From Thermococcus eurythermalis (lineage in GTDB: Archaea; Methanobacteriota_B; Thermococci; Thermococcales; Thermococcaceae), in assembly GCF_000769655.1 (NCBI RefSeq), contig NZ_CP008887.1, forward strand, positions 1,550,001-1,614,000: 64,000 nucleotides of DNA, in the 5' to 3' direction. A model generated the notes under the pieces. It ran no database searches, was not told the origin of the DNA, and saw only the letters and a list, made by a program, of their open reading frames with translations. Positions 44,509-53,002 of this stretch are shown in pieces (positions within the stretch are counted from its first letter, which is position 1; every line of letters starts with the position of its first letter). A program made the position numbers and the translations under genes.

Positions 44509-44589
44509 GCCGATAAACATAGATATGACGGCGAAGGTGGACTTTGAGGAGCTTATAAGGGTCCTGTGGGTGTAAAACTTATATGTACA
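44509..44589 (+). repeat. Direct repeat, copy 2 (duplicated surE tail)
   Basis: Contains a 22-codon remnant (ATG at 44507 to TAA at 44575) reading MPINIDMTAKVDFEELIRVLWV, identical to the surE C-terminus but for R-to-K and V-to-I changes. The bases after the stop also match copy 1 as far as TATATGTACA. The first ATG of the C39-like fragment (44583) falls inside the matching segment, so the junction with the next gene lies here. Confidence 0.9.
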
Positions 44590-44942
44590 AGGAGAAAAGA
44601 ATAGTCTCGTGGCCCCTCATGCACAGCTACGACGCACAGCCAACATGCACATGGGGTTTGTGCACATTGTTTTATGCACCGTATATACATGAGGATGATG
44701 TCATTGAAGAAGTTGATAACCACAGACCTGTACTACTCCAGTTAGACAATGGAGGCAGTGTAGTAGATAAACAAAAATCATACGACGACCATAGTGTTGT
44801 CATAGTTGGATACGTTGGAAACAGCCACACCATAGATTACGTAGTGATTCATGATGGATGGGACATGTACGAGCACTATTTGGCGTGGGGTAACTGGGGC
44901 TCAGATACATACTTAGTGAAAATTACTCCAAAACAGGGGTGA
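44583..44942 (+). pseudogene. C39-like peptidase fragment (C-terminal half)
   Basis: 119 codons. The sequence has the second half of a papain-like C39 peptidase domain: HRPVLLQLDNGG, then DDHSVVIVGYV with the catalytic His, and DYVVIHDGWDMYEHYLAWGNW with the Asp region. The N-terminal part with the nucleophilic cysteine is missing, and the frame begins directly at the surE-tail repeat, so this looks like a truncated gene joined there by recombination. It could still be translated. It ends six bases before the start of the second membrane paralogue. Confidence 0.6.
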
Positions 44943-44947
44943 GCCCG

Positions 44948-45417
44948 ATGAAGCTCCGCTCGCTCCTCTATCCTTTCCTCTTTCCCGCATGGGAGTTCCT
45001 GCTAATGATTCTGCTTCCCTCAGAATATTACGTTGGAGCTTCTTGCCTTCAGACGCACCCATACCCCATTTGTGACTTTCACTTTAGTCCATCGCTGGCT
45101 TTCGTTGTTCTCGTGATGGCACCGTTCATGGCCTCAATCCTCCTCGGCCTCTGGAAGAAATGGAGTGAGTTCATAGCGTTTGGAACATCTTCACTTGCCG
45201 TTGTCTTAGTAACTCTGCTCCTTCTTTATCTCTTAGAAAAGTCACCGGTACCCCCCATAGGGGCAGGAATCACCTCGGCGATACTATACATTGGCGTCAG
45301 CAGGGGGAAACTACCCCACAGAAGGCGGGGGAGAAATGGATATGAGCAACCATGTCACTTATAGCTTCAATTATCCTCTGTATCATGGTGTGGAACGGCA
45401 TTTCCGTCAAAGTATAA
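44948..45417 (+). pseudogene. Second tandem membrane-protein paralogue, frame broken near the 3' end
   Basis: The ATG at 44948 starts MKLRSLLYPFLFPAWEFLLMILLPSEYY, closely similar to the copy at 43997. The frame stays open to a TGA at 45364, but alignment with the first copy shows a one-base loss in the run between 45300 and 45332. After it the protein becomes unrelated (RGKLPHRRRGRNGYEQPCHL). The original frame can be followed to a TAA at 45415-45417 (MSLIASIILCIMVWNGISVKV) but contains an internal TGA. So the last membrane helix is lost. Confidence 0.75.
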
Positions 45418-45434
45418 GGTATGGGAGTGAGCTT

Positions 45435-45925
45435 ATGGAACTAAAAAACCTCCTTCTCCACCTTTCTGTTATTGCTTTCTCAACGGCCTGGGAACTTATG
45501 CTTGCCTACAATAGTCGGTCCGTCGGTGGATATTATGTTGAAAAAAGCACAATTTTCTTTGAGAACTGGACGGCTGGGGCAGGAAGACCCTGCGTTTCCT
45601 GGAGCAAATACTCTCCATCATTGGAGTTCGTTCTCTTGGTCCTTCTTCCTGCACTCGTCCTGCTCATCTTGTACCTCTGGTTTAAGGTTCCCACCCTAAT
45701 GAACTCAGCAATCTCAGTAGGGTTGCCCGTTTTGTCAGTGATTGTGGTCTATTTTAAAACTACTGGGCCGGGCGTTTTGTTGGTTCTACTTGTCGTGTCG
45801 GCTGTGGTCGGGGGGCATTAGGAAAAGACAAGTGGGAAAAAGTGCTGCTCAGCATTGCGGGCTTTCTGCCGGGCCTTATAGTAGGCATGATGATAGTGGC
45901 TGAACTCACAGCTGCATCGTGTTAA
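45435..45925 (+). pseudogene. Third tandem membrane-protein paralogue, frameshift in a G run
   Basis: The ATG at 45435 starts MELKNLLLHLSVIAFSTAWELMLAY, the same layout as the other copies but more diverged. The open frame stops at 45821 after SAVVGGH. One extra G in the G6 run at about 45814 would give SAVVGGALGKDKWEKVLLSIAGFLPGLIVGMMIVAE and end at 45925, restoring the last helix and the K-W motif seen in the first copy. Either a real frameshift or a base-calling error in the run. Confidence 0.7.
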
Positions 45926-45941
45926 CATGGGGTGGTAAACC

Positions 45942-46412
45942 ATGAAGCTCCGTTCACTCCTTTATCCTTTCCTCTTCCCTCCATTGAATTCGTGCTCGCT
46001 TTCGCCGTTCCGTGGGAAGACTACGTGAAGGCCGTCTGCTGGTCGAGGAACCCTCCAGCCTGCTCCTTTGAGTTTTCTCCATCACCGATCTTTTTCCTTG
46101 CCGTTGCGCTTCCGTTTCTCATTCCTACCGTTTACGCCCTCTGGAGGAAGCGGAGAGAAACAGCCCTGCTTTCGGGTTCCGCAGGGATTGTGGTGCTCGC
46201 GTGAACGGCGCTCATGACCTTTGACGAGGGAATCGCCCTGCTCGTCGTTCTGCTCATCGCGCCCCTTCTCCAGTGGGCTGGAGAGAAGGTTTTGGAGATA
46301 CAACCTGATAGAAACGATGAAACACGATGAAACCATATGGGCCGTCGCAGCCGTTCTGAGCTTCCTCGCGGTCTGGATTGTTGTTCGTATGGGGCTCGCG
46401 GTCAGCGTGTAA
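45942..46412 (+). pseudogene. Fourth tandem membrane-protein paralogue, multiply broken
   Basis: The ATG at 45942 starts MKLRSLLYPFLFP, then a one-base loss near 45983 shifts the frame. The homologous protein continues in another frame as IEFVLAFAVPWEDYVKAVCW ... GIVVLA and meets a TGA at 46202. It resumes as ALMTFDEGIALLVVLLIAP and shifts again near 46310, ending DETIWAVAAVLSFLAVWIVVRMG at 46412. At least two frameshifts and one stop make this a clear pseudogene. Confidence 0.8.
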
Positions 46413-46426
46413 GAAAAGGGAAAAGC

Positions 46427-47413
46427 TCACTCCTCCCCGAAAATCCTCTCCACGAACCACTTCTCGTCGAACGGCGTAAGGTCGTCGTAGCCCTGACCGA
46501 CGCCCACGAAGAGTATAGGCGCGCCTATCGCGTGGCTTATGCTCAAGGCCGCTCCGCCCCTCGCGTCGGCGTCCAGCTTCGTGAGAATTACCCCGTCTAT
46601 TCTAACCGCTTCGTTGAACTGCTTCGCCTGCTCGACGACGGCGTTTCCGCTCAGACTGTCGCCGACGAAGATGACCAGGTCGGGCTTGGTGACTCTCACA
46701 ATCTTCTTCATCTCGTCCATGAGGTTCCTGTTGAGCTCGTTCCTTCCCGCGGTGTCCACGAGAACGACATCAACCCCCCTCGCCTTCGCGTGCTGTATGG
46801 CGTCATAGGCAACTGCCGCCGGGTCCGCCCCGTAGTCGTGCTTGATGACCTTGACGCCGACGCGCTTGGCGTGCTCCTCTATCTGCTCTATAGCTCCAGC
46901 TCTGAAGGTGTCGCTGGCCGCTATGACGACGCTCAGCCCGTTCTTCTTGAGCCAGTTGGCGAGCTTGGCGATGGTTGTTGTCTTCCCCGAACCGTTGAAC
47001 CCGACGAAGACTACGACGAAGGGCTTCTCTTCCTTCGAGCGGATCATCTCAAGGAGGTCGAGCTTCTTTTCGGGCGTTAGGATTTCAAGAATGGCATCTC
47101 TTAGTGCCCCTTCAATGAGCTTGGCCTTGTTCGTTCCGATGCGAACTTTTTTGCCGACGAGCTTCTCTTTAATCTTCTCCCTGAGGGCTTCAACGGTCTC
47201 AAGGGCAACATCTGCCTCAAGGAGCTCAAGCTCCAGCTCGTCGAGTGCATCTTCGACGTCCTTCTCCTTTATCTCGACCTGGAGGAGCCTCTCCATCAGG
47301 CCGGGCTTTTTCTCGGCCTCGGCCCCTTTCTCCACCTTTTTCTCTTCCTCCTCGATTTTCTCCTCGACCTGCCGGGTGAACCTCTTGAGCTTCTCCCTCA
47401 GCTTTCCAAACAT
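46427..47413 (-). CDS. ftsY: Signal recognition particle receptor FtsY
   Basis: 328 residues with the acidic/basic A-domain ([21 protein letters not shown]), an N-domain helix bundle and the SRP GTPase G-domain: [43 protein letters not shown] and [14 protein letters not shown]. It receives SRP-ribosome complexes at the membrane. GGTGGGAGC precedes the ATG and a TATA (CTTTTTATAGG) lies about 40 bases upstream. It is convergent with the fourth membrane pseudogene. Confidence 0.96.
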   Translation of the reverse strand: MFGKLREKLKRFTRQVEEKIEEEEKKVEKGAEAEKKPGLMERLLQVEIKEKDVEDALDELELELLEADVALETVEALREKIKEKLVGKKVRIGTNKAKLIEGALRDAILEILTPEKKLDLLEMIRSKEEKPFVVVFVGFNGSGKTTTIAKLANWLKKNGLSVVIAASDTFRAGAIEQIEEHAKRVGVKVIKHDYGADPAAVAYDAIQHAKARGVDVVLVDTAGRNELNRNLMDEMKKIVRVTKPDLVIFVGDSLSGNAVVEQAKQFNEAVRIDGVILTKLDADARGGAALSISHAIGAPILFVGVGQGYDDLTPFDEKWFVERIFGEE

Positions 47414-47548
47414 GCTCCCACCCGGAGAAAAGATTGAGGAAGCCTATAAAAAGCCCTCGGCGATAGCTGGTGTCATCACTCCTCAGACCCGAAGCCACTC
47501 GTCATCGGGCGCTGGTCTCTCTACCTCACAGTTTATAAGCCACGTGCC

Positions 47549-48004
47549 TCAGCGCCTCCTCACGTAGGTCTTGCCCCCCACTACCTTTCCGCCATCCAGG
47601 CGCATCACGTCAACCCTCTCGAAGCCAACAGTTTCCCTCTTGTACGCTATGAGGTAGTCTATGAAGTTCCTCAGCTTGTAGCGCGTTATCGAGTCCTTCA
47701 CATACTTGCTTTCATACAGCAGGACAAGCTTATCCCTGTGCTCTTTCAGCCACTCGGTTAACTTTTCCCGCTCTTCCTTCGGGCGTGAGAGGGGGTTGAG
47801 TATCAGGTACACGTCGAAGTCGTCACCCTCAAAAGGTGAACCAATGTAAACATCACCGTCCACCTTAAATGGGAGGTGTTCCGCAAGTATGCGCTTGCCC
47901 CTACTGCCCCATACATTCAAGTATATTTCCGCGAGTCTCTTCCCGTCTCCAGTTATTAAAACCGCTCCCGAATCCATTTCGGCTATTTTCTTCAACATCG
48001 TCAT
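47549..48004 (-). CDS. Hypothetical protein
   Basis: About 151 residues if started at the ATG at 48004. A TATA-like CTTTAAAC at about 48028-48035 would put the transcript start at almost this base, suggesting a leaderless message; a GTG at 48022 is an alternative. It looks like a small alpha-beta domain (GAVLITGDGKRLAEIYLNVWG, DDFDVYLILNPLSRPKEEREKLTEWL, KLVLLYESKYVKDSITRYKLRNFIDYL). I do not recognise it. It is divergent from the BMP lipoprotein gene over about 120 bases. Confidence 0.55.
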   Translation of the reverse strand: MTMLKKIAEMDSGAVLITGDGKRLAEIYLNVWGSRGKRILAEHLPFKVDGDVYIGSPFEGDDFDVYLILNPLSRPKEEREKLTEWLKEHRDKLVLLYESKYVKDSITRYKLRNFIDYLIAYKRETVGFERVDVMRLDGGKVVGGKTYVRRR

Positions 48005-48064
48005 CACAAAAAACTTTTCCACGAAGGTTTAAAGTTTTTCCCAAATTTTCGGTTTTTTCCAGAC

Positions 48065-48083
48065 CGCAAAGTATATATTTGCG
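48065..48083 (+). promoter_or_regulatory. Palindrome around the TATA box of the BMP operon
   Basis: CGCAAA (48065-48070) and TTTGCG (48078-48083) are perfect complements around GTATATA, which is the TATA box itself. The expected transcript start is near 48105 and the ATG at 48124 follows GAGGTG. A protein bound to this palindrome would block TBP, so the transporter operon is probably repressed in this way. The regulator is unknown. Confidence 0.5.
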
Positions 48084-48123
48084 TTACACTTTAGATATTT
48101 TCAGAACTCGTGAGGTGTTAGGC

Positions 48124-49410
48124 ATGAGAAGATTGCTTGCTCTGTTCCTGATAGGCGTTATGGCCTTTAGCGTAGTGGCCAGCGGTTGCATCAGCGGTGG
48201 GGAGGAGAAGACCGGAATAAACATCCTCTACACCTACACTGGCTCTTTTGGTGACCCTGCTAAGGGCAAACAGGCCACTCAGGCTCAGCTCCAGCAGGGT
48301 GCCTGGGTAGTCTACCAGGTTGCCGGTGGAACCGGTCTCGGTGTCTTTGAGGCCATAGGCGACTACCTGAAGGCCAACAACAAGAAGATGGGCCCGCCGT
48401 TTGCAATCGGTGTTGACTCCGCCCAGGACTGGATTAAGCCGGGAGCAATAATTGCGAGCATGATGAAGCGCGTTGACCTCGGTGTTTACAACGCCGTCAA
48501 GCAGGCGGAGGAGAACAAGTTCGTCGGCGGTGTCGTCGAGCTCGGCCTCAAGGAGGGCGGTGTCAAGCTCTCAGACATCGAGGACGTCAAGGCCATGTTC
48601 GATTCTCTTCCTGAGGATATCAAGCAGAAGAAGCTCAGCGAGCTCGGATTCAAGAGCGAGGACGGGCTCATCAAGTTCCTTGAGCAGACCAGGAAGCAGG
48701 TTCCAGACTGGATATGGGGGGCCGTTGACGAGCTCCAGAACCAGATAGTAAACGGCCAGATTGTCGTCCCGAAGGCCACCGCCAAGGACCAGATTGAGGC
48801 CCTAAGGAAAGCCGAGGACTGGAAGACCATGGAGGAATACGCCAAGAACTGGAGCGCCAACGAGCCCGCTCCGGAGACCCACTTTGATGAAAAGCTCAAC
48901 CAGAGGCAGAACACCAAGAAGATAGCCGTCGTTTACGATGTTGGAGGCAGGGGCGACCTGAGCTTCAACGACATGGCCTACCTCGGTGCCAAGAGGGCGG
49001 CCGATGAGTTTGGCCTTGAGGTCACCGAGGTTCAGAGCAACAGCGAGAACGACTACCTCCCGAACCTCAGGAGCCTCGCCAAGAGCGGTGAGTACGACAT
49101 CATCGTTGCCGTCGGCTACATGATGACCGAACCCGTCAAGCAGGTTGCCCAGGAGTACCCGAACCAGAGGTTCGTCATCATCGACGGTTTCGACCCAGAG
49201 ATGCCCAAGAACGTCCAGATGGTGCTCTTCAAGGAGAACGAGGGCTCGGCCCTCGCCGGAGCCCTTGCGGCCCTCATAGCCCTCAACGACGGCAAGGATA
49301 CCATCGGAATCGTCCTCGGTATGGAGATTCCGGTGCTCTACAAGTTCGAGGGTGGATACCGCTTCGGTGCCTACTGGGCCCTCGACTACTACCAGAACCA
49401 CAAGCAGTGA
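48124..49410 (+). CDS. BMP-family substrate-binding lipoprotein, apparently circularly permuted
   Basis: 428 residues. Signal peptide with lipobox VASGC (Cys22). Family members such as PnrA/TmpC begin after the lipobox with KIAVVYDVGGRGDLSFND and reach the second lobe about 165 residues later. Here the second lobe comes first (INILYTYTGSFGDPAKGKQA at about 32, YQVAGGTGLGVFEA, FAIGVDSAQDWIKPG at about 93-107), with a helical extension to about 243. The first lobe follows from about 265 to 427 (IAVVYDVGG, LSFNDMAYLGAKRAADEFG, MVLFKENEGSALAGALAAL) and the protein ends at GGYRFGAYWALDYYQNHKQ, the normal hinge. A 20-residue linker joins the halves. It heads an ABC operon and should capture nucleosides outside the cell. 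Confidence 0.85.
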   Translation: MRRLLALFLIGVMAFSVVASGCISGGEEKTGINILYTYTGSFGDPAKGKQATQAQLQQGAWVVYQVAGGTGLGVFEAIGDYLKANNKKMGPPFAIGVDSAQDWIKPGAIIASMMKRVDLGVYNAVKQAEENKFVGGVVELGLKEGGVKLSDIEDVKAMFDSLPEDIKQKKLSELGFKSEDGLIKFLEQTRKQVPDWIWGAVDELQNQIVNGQIVVPKATAKDQIEALRKAEDWKTMEEYAKNWSANEPAPETHFDEKLNQRQNTKKIAVVYDVGGRGDLSFNDMAYLGAKRAADEFGLEVTEVQSNSENDYLPNLRSLAKSGEYDIIVAVGYMMTEPVKQVAQEYPNQRFVIIDGFDPEMPKNVQMVLFKENEGSALAGALAALIALNDGKDTIGIVLGMEIPVLYKFEGGYRFGAYWALDYYQNHKQ

Positions 49411-49453
49411 TTTCTTCCCTTTTTTGTTCTTCTTTCCCTGGGGGTGAAAAGCG

Positions 49454-50989
49454 ATGGAAGAGCGGACTCCAGTGCTTGAGATGAGAGACATTGTTAAGGT
49501 TTATCCGGACGGTACAAAGGCCCTCAAGGGCGTCACCGTTAAGGTCTACGAGGGCGAAATCCTCGGCCTTCTCGGGGAGAACGGTGCCGGAAAGACGACT
49601 CTGATGAAGATACTCTTCGGAATGCTCAAGCCCACAAAGGGCAAAATCTTCCTCAGGGGGAAGGAAGTCCACTTCAAGAGCCCCGCAGATGCGATAGCCA
49701 ACGGAATTGGAATGGTCCACCAGCACTTCACGCTCGTGGACGTCTTCAACGCCCTCGAAAACATAATCCTTGGCATGGAAGGACACGGCCTCCTGTCCAA
49801 GATTGACGTCGAGAACGCTAGGAAGAAGCTCCAGAAGCTCATGGACGAGCTCAACTTCCAGGTGCCCCTCGACGTCCCGGTTGAGAACCTGCCTGTCGGC
49901 GTCCAGCAGAGGATTGAAATCCTGAAGATGCTCTACCGCGACGTTGACATACTCATTCTCGACGAGCCCACGGCAGTCCTCACCCCGATAGAGGTGAAGG
50001 AGCTCTTCGCAGTTCTCAGAAAGCTCAAGGAGCAGGGGAAGACGATAATCTTCATCAGCCACAAGCTCAACGAGGTCATGGAGATTACCGACCGCGTTAC
50101 CGTCATCAGGAGGGGTGAAGTAATCGGAACAGTTAATACCAGCGAAGCAACGCCAGAGCTCCTCGCTAAGATGATGGTCGGCAGGGACGTTGTGCTGAGG
50201 ATTGAGAAGCCTCCAAAGGAGCCCGGTGAGGTCATTCTCCGCGTTGAAGACCTGTGGGTCAAAGGCGACAGGGGGGAAGAGGCTGTTAGAGGCCTCACCT
50301 TCGAGGTGAGGGCAGGCGAAATATTCGGAATAGCCGGTGTCGAGGGCAACGGCCAGAGCGAGCTCATAGAAGCTATCTCCGGGCTTAGGAAAGTTGAGAA
50401 AGGTAAGATTTATCTCAACGGTGTGGACATCACCAGCAAAACGCCGAGGGAGCTCTACGACATGGGAATGGCTCACATCCCAGAGGACAGGACTCACATG
50501 GGCTTGATTCTGGACATGAGCGTCACAGAAAACTCAATCCTCGGAATGCACTGGAGGAAGGAGTTCTCAAGGGGCTTCCTCCTCGACTGGAGTAAGGTTG
50601 AGGAGCATGCGAAGAGGCTCATAGAGGAGTTCGAAGTCAGCGCGCCCGGAACCAAGGCCCCTGTGAAGAGCCTGAGCGGTGGAAACCAGCAGAAGCTGAT
50701 AGTTGCGAGAGAGGTCAGCAAGAAACCAAAGTTCATCATAGCGGCTCAGCCGACGCGCGGTGTTGATGTAGCATCGACGGAATACATCAGAAACTACCTC
50801 GTCAAGCTGAGGAACGAGGGTAAGGCCGTCCTTCTCGTCTCTGCAGACCTGGACGAGGTCTTACAGCTCAGCGACAGGATGGCGATAATGTACGAGGGCC
50901 AGTTCATGGGCATAGTTAAGCCGGAGGAGGTTACCGAGGAGCAGATAGGACTCATGATGGGAGGTGTTAAGGGTGAGCCTCAGGAGTGA
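49454..50989 (+). CDS. Nucleoside-type ABC transporter, tandem ATP-binding protein
   Basis: 511 residues with two nucleotide-binding domains. The first has GENGAGKTTLMKI as Walker A, a changed signature LPVGVQQRIEI and ILILDEPTAVL. The second has a degenerate P-loop (GVEGNGQSELIEA), a proper signature LSGGNQQKLIV and FIIAAQPTRGVD. This asymmetric pattern is normal for the RbsA/NupO/BmpA-associated carbohydrate-uptake-2 class. It follows the BMP gene by 44 bases, with a T-rich stretch between, and overlaps the first permease gene. Confidence 0.93.
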   Translation: MEERTPVLEMRDIVKVYPDGTKALKGVTVKVYEGEILGLLGENGAGKTTLMKILFGMLKPTKGKIFLRGKEVHFKSPADAIANGIGMVHQHFTLVDVFNALENIILGMEGHGLLSKIDVENARKKLQKLMDELNFQVPLDVPVENLPVGVQQRIEILKMLYRDVDILILDEPTAVLTPIEVKELFAVLRKLKEQGKTIIFISHKLNEVMEITDRVTVIRRGEVIGTVNTSEATPELLAKMMVGRDVVLRIEKPPKEPGEVILRVEDLWVKGDRGEEAVRGLTFEVRAGEIFGIAGVEGNGQSELIEAISGLRKVEKGKIYLNGVDITSKTPRELYDMGMAHIPEDRTHMGLILDMSVTENSILGMHWRKEFSRGFLLDWSKVEEHAKRLIEEFEVSAPGTKAPVKSLSGGNQQKLIVAREVSKKPKFIIAAQPTRGVDVASTEYIRNYLVKLRNEGKAVLLVSADLDEVLQLSDRMAIMYEGQFMGIVKPEEVTEEQIGLMMGGVKGEPQE

Positions 50990-52019
50990 GCTCAGGGGAT
51001 ACACCAAGCCCCTTGCCGAGAGCGTCCTGGCGATACTCATCGGCGCCTTTGTTGGCGCCCTCGTCCTCTGGTTCAGCGGCTACAGCCCGGGTTCCGCTTA
51101 CTACTGGCTCATCAAGGGGTCTCTAGGGTCAGCTGACGGCATTGCCGAGGCCCTCAGCAAGGCCGCCCCGCTAATCCTGACCGCCATAACCTTTGCAATA
51201 GGTGCCAGAACTGGACTTTTCAACATCGGAGCCGAAGGGACGGTTTACTTCGGCGCCATAGCGGCGATAATCGTGACCCAGCACCTCCAGAACCCGATAG
51301 CCGGCCTCCTCGCTGGCCTTCTCGTAGGTGCCCTCTGGACCCTACCGGCGGCAGTCCTCAAGGTCTTCAGGGGAGTGCACGAGGTCATATCCACGATAAT
51401 GTTCAACTGGATTGCCTTCTTCGTCGTCAGCTGGCTTGCGGTCAGCGTCTACTACAACCCGAAAGACCCCAACAGCACCCTGCCAGTTCCACCTTCGGCC
51501 AGGCTTCCGCTCCTCATGAAGGGAACGAGCCTTTCCTGGTCTTTCATAGTCGCAGTGCTCACGGCAGTGATAATCTTCATCGTGATGTGGCACACCAAGC
51601 TCGGTTACGAGCTCAGAACCAGCGGTCAGAACCCGAGGGCGGCAGAGTACGGCGGAATTAACCCAAGGCGCTCTGCAATATGGTCGTTCGTTATCGGCGG
51701 CATGAGCGCGGGACTCGCAGGGGCTGGACTCGTCATGGGAGTTCCCCCGAGCTACGCGATAACCCAGGGACTGGCCAACGTTTACGGCTACGGCTTCGAT
51801 GGAATAGGCGTTGCCCTCGTCGGAAGGAACCACCCGCTCGGCATAATCTTCTCCGGAATCCTCTTCGGAGCGCTGAACGCAGGAGCTACAGCAATGCAGC
51901 AGCATGCCCACGTCCCGCTTGAGATGGTCAAGGTCATTGAGGGAATAATCATCATAGCGGTCGCCGTCCCCGGACTGCTCGACCTCGTTACCAAGGTGTT
52001 CAGGAGGGGTGAGGCATGA
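50973..52019 (+). CDS. ABC transporter permease (BPD_transp_2 type)
   Basis: 348 residues from the GTG at 50973, six bases after GGAGGTG; it overlaps the ATPase gene by 17 bases. Ten or so membrane helices, with motifs of the nucleoside-type permease: LTAITFAIGARTGLFNIGAEGTVYFGA, IMFNWIAFFVV, RTSGQNPRAAEYGGINPRRS, GYGFDGIGVALVGRNHPLG. It forms the channel with the second permease encoded next. Confidence 0.93.
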   Translation: MSLRSELRGYTKPLAESVLAILIGAFVGALVLWFSGYSPGSAYYWLIKGSLGSADGIAEALSKAAPLILTAITFAIGARTGLFNIGAEGTVYFGAIAAIIVTQHLQNPIAGLLAGLLVGALWTLPAAVLKVFRGVHEVISTIMFNWIAFFVVSWLAVSVYYNPKDPNSTLPVPPSARLPLLMKGTSLSWSFIVAVLTAVIIFIVMWHTKLGYELRTSGQNPRAAEYGGINPRRSAIWSFVIGGMSAGLAGAGLVMGVPPSYAITQGLANVYGYGFDGIGVALVGRNHPLGIIFSGILFGALNAGATAMQQHAHVPLEMVKVIEGIIIIAVAVPGLLDLVTKVFRRGEA

Positions 52020-52927
52020 ACGAGACAATGATAATCAGCCTGCTCCTCGGTTCGCTCGCCGCAATGGTTCCGATAGCCCTGACCAGCATAGGCGCCGTGA
52101 TAAGCGAGAGGGCCGGTGTCGTTAACATCGGCTACGAGGGAATACTGATGTTCTCAGCGTTCTTCGGCGCGATGTTTGCAGAGCTTGCGGGAAACGGCTG
52201 GGTTGGACTCCTCGGCGGAGCCCTCGTCGGCATGCTCCTCGGAGCCCTACACGGAATACTGACGGTCTACCTGAAGGGAGACCACGTCATCCCAGGTATC
52301 GGCCTCAACCTCCTCGCCGCTGGAGCCGTGGCCTTTGGAATCTTCGCATACTGGGGAACCGCCGGTCAGCACCAGGTTCCGAGCAACGTCCAGATTGAGC
52401 CCCTCTGGATGGACGCCTTCGGAAACTCCCTCAGCCCGATGGTGCCCATAACGATAGTCATCGCCATAATAGCCTGGTGGGTGCTCTTCAAGACCCCATT
52501 CGGGCTGAGGATTAGGGCGGTCGGTGAGAACCCGGAGGCGGCAGATGCCCTCGGAATAAACGTCGAGCTCTATCGCTTCACGGCTGTTCTGATAGCGAGC
52601 GCCCTTGCAGGAATAGCTGGAGCCTACCTGAGCGTTGACTGGCTCGGCACGGTCACGAAGACGATATCCGCTGGAAGGGGTTTCATAGCCCTCGCCAACA
52701 TGGTCTTCAGCGGCTGGAACCCGCTCGTGGCGCTCGGAGGAGCGTTCCTCTTCGGGTTCTTCGACAACCTCGCAATCTACATCCAGAACAACCCCTGGCT
52801 CGCGGGGACGATACCCTGGCAGTTCATAGCGACGCTACCCTACGTCGTGACCCTGGTAGTGGTCGCGGGAATAATAGGAAAGGCGAGGCCGCCGAAGGCC
52901 GACGGAAAGCCCTACAAGAGGGAGTGA
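52016..52927 (+). CDS. ABC transporter permease (BPD_transp_2 type), second subunit
   Basis: 303 residues; the ATG at 52016 overlaps the previous stop (ATGA). Motifs: VPIALTSIGAVISERAGVVNIGYEGILMF, RAVGENPEAADALGINVELYR, AGRGFIALANMVFSGWNPL. It pairs with the upstream permease. The four genes (binding lipoprotein, ATPase, two permeases) make a complete importer for a nucleoside or related compound. A T-rich stretch after the stop (CCGTTTTTATC) may end transcription. Confidence 0.93.
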   Translation: MNETMIISLLLGSLAAMVPIALTSIGAVISERAGVVNIGYEGILMFSAFFGAMFAELAGNGWVGLLGGALVGMLLGALHGILTVYLKGDHVIPGIGLNLLAAGAVAFGIFAYWGTAGQHQVPSNVQIEPLWMDAFGNSLSPMVPITIVIAIIAWWVLFKTPFGLRIRAVGENPEAADALGINVELYRFTAVLIASALAGIAGAYLSVDWLGTVTKTISAGRGFIALANMVFSGWNPLVALGGAFLFGFFDNLAIYIQNNPWLAGTIPWQFIATLPYVVTLVVVAGIIGKARPPKADGKPYKRE

Positions 52928-53002
52928 GCTCCCTCTCCGTTTTTATCTTCTCTTCCATTGCCGACTGCAGATAGAAATGAAACTGACGGGAAAAAGAGGA
53001 AG

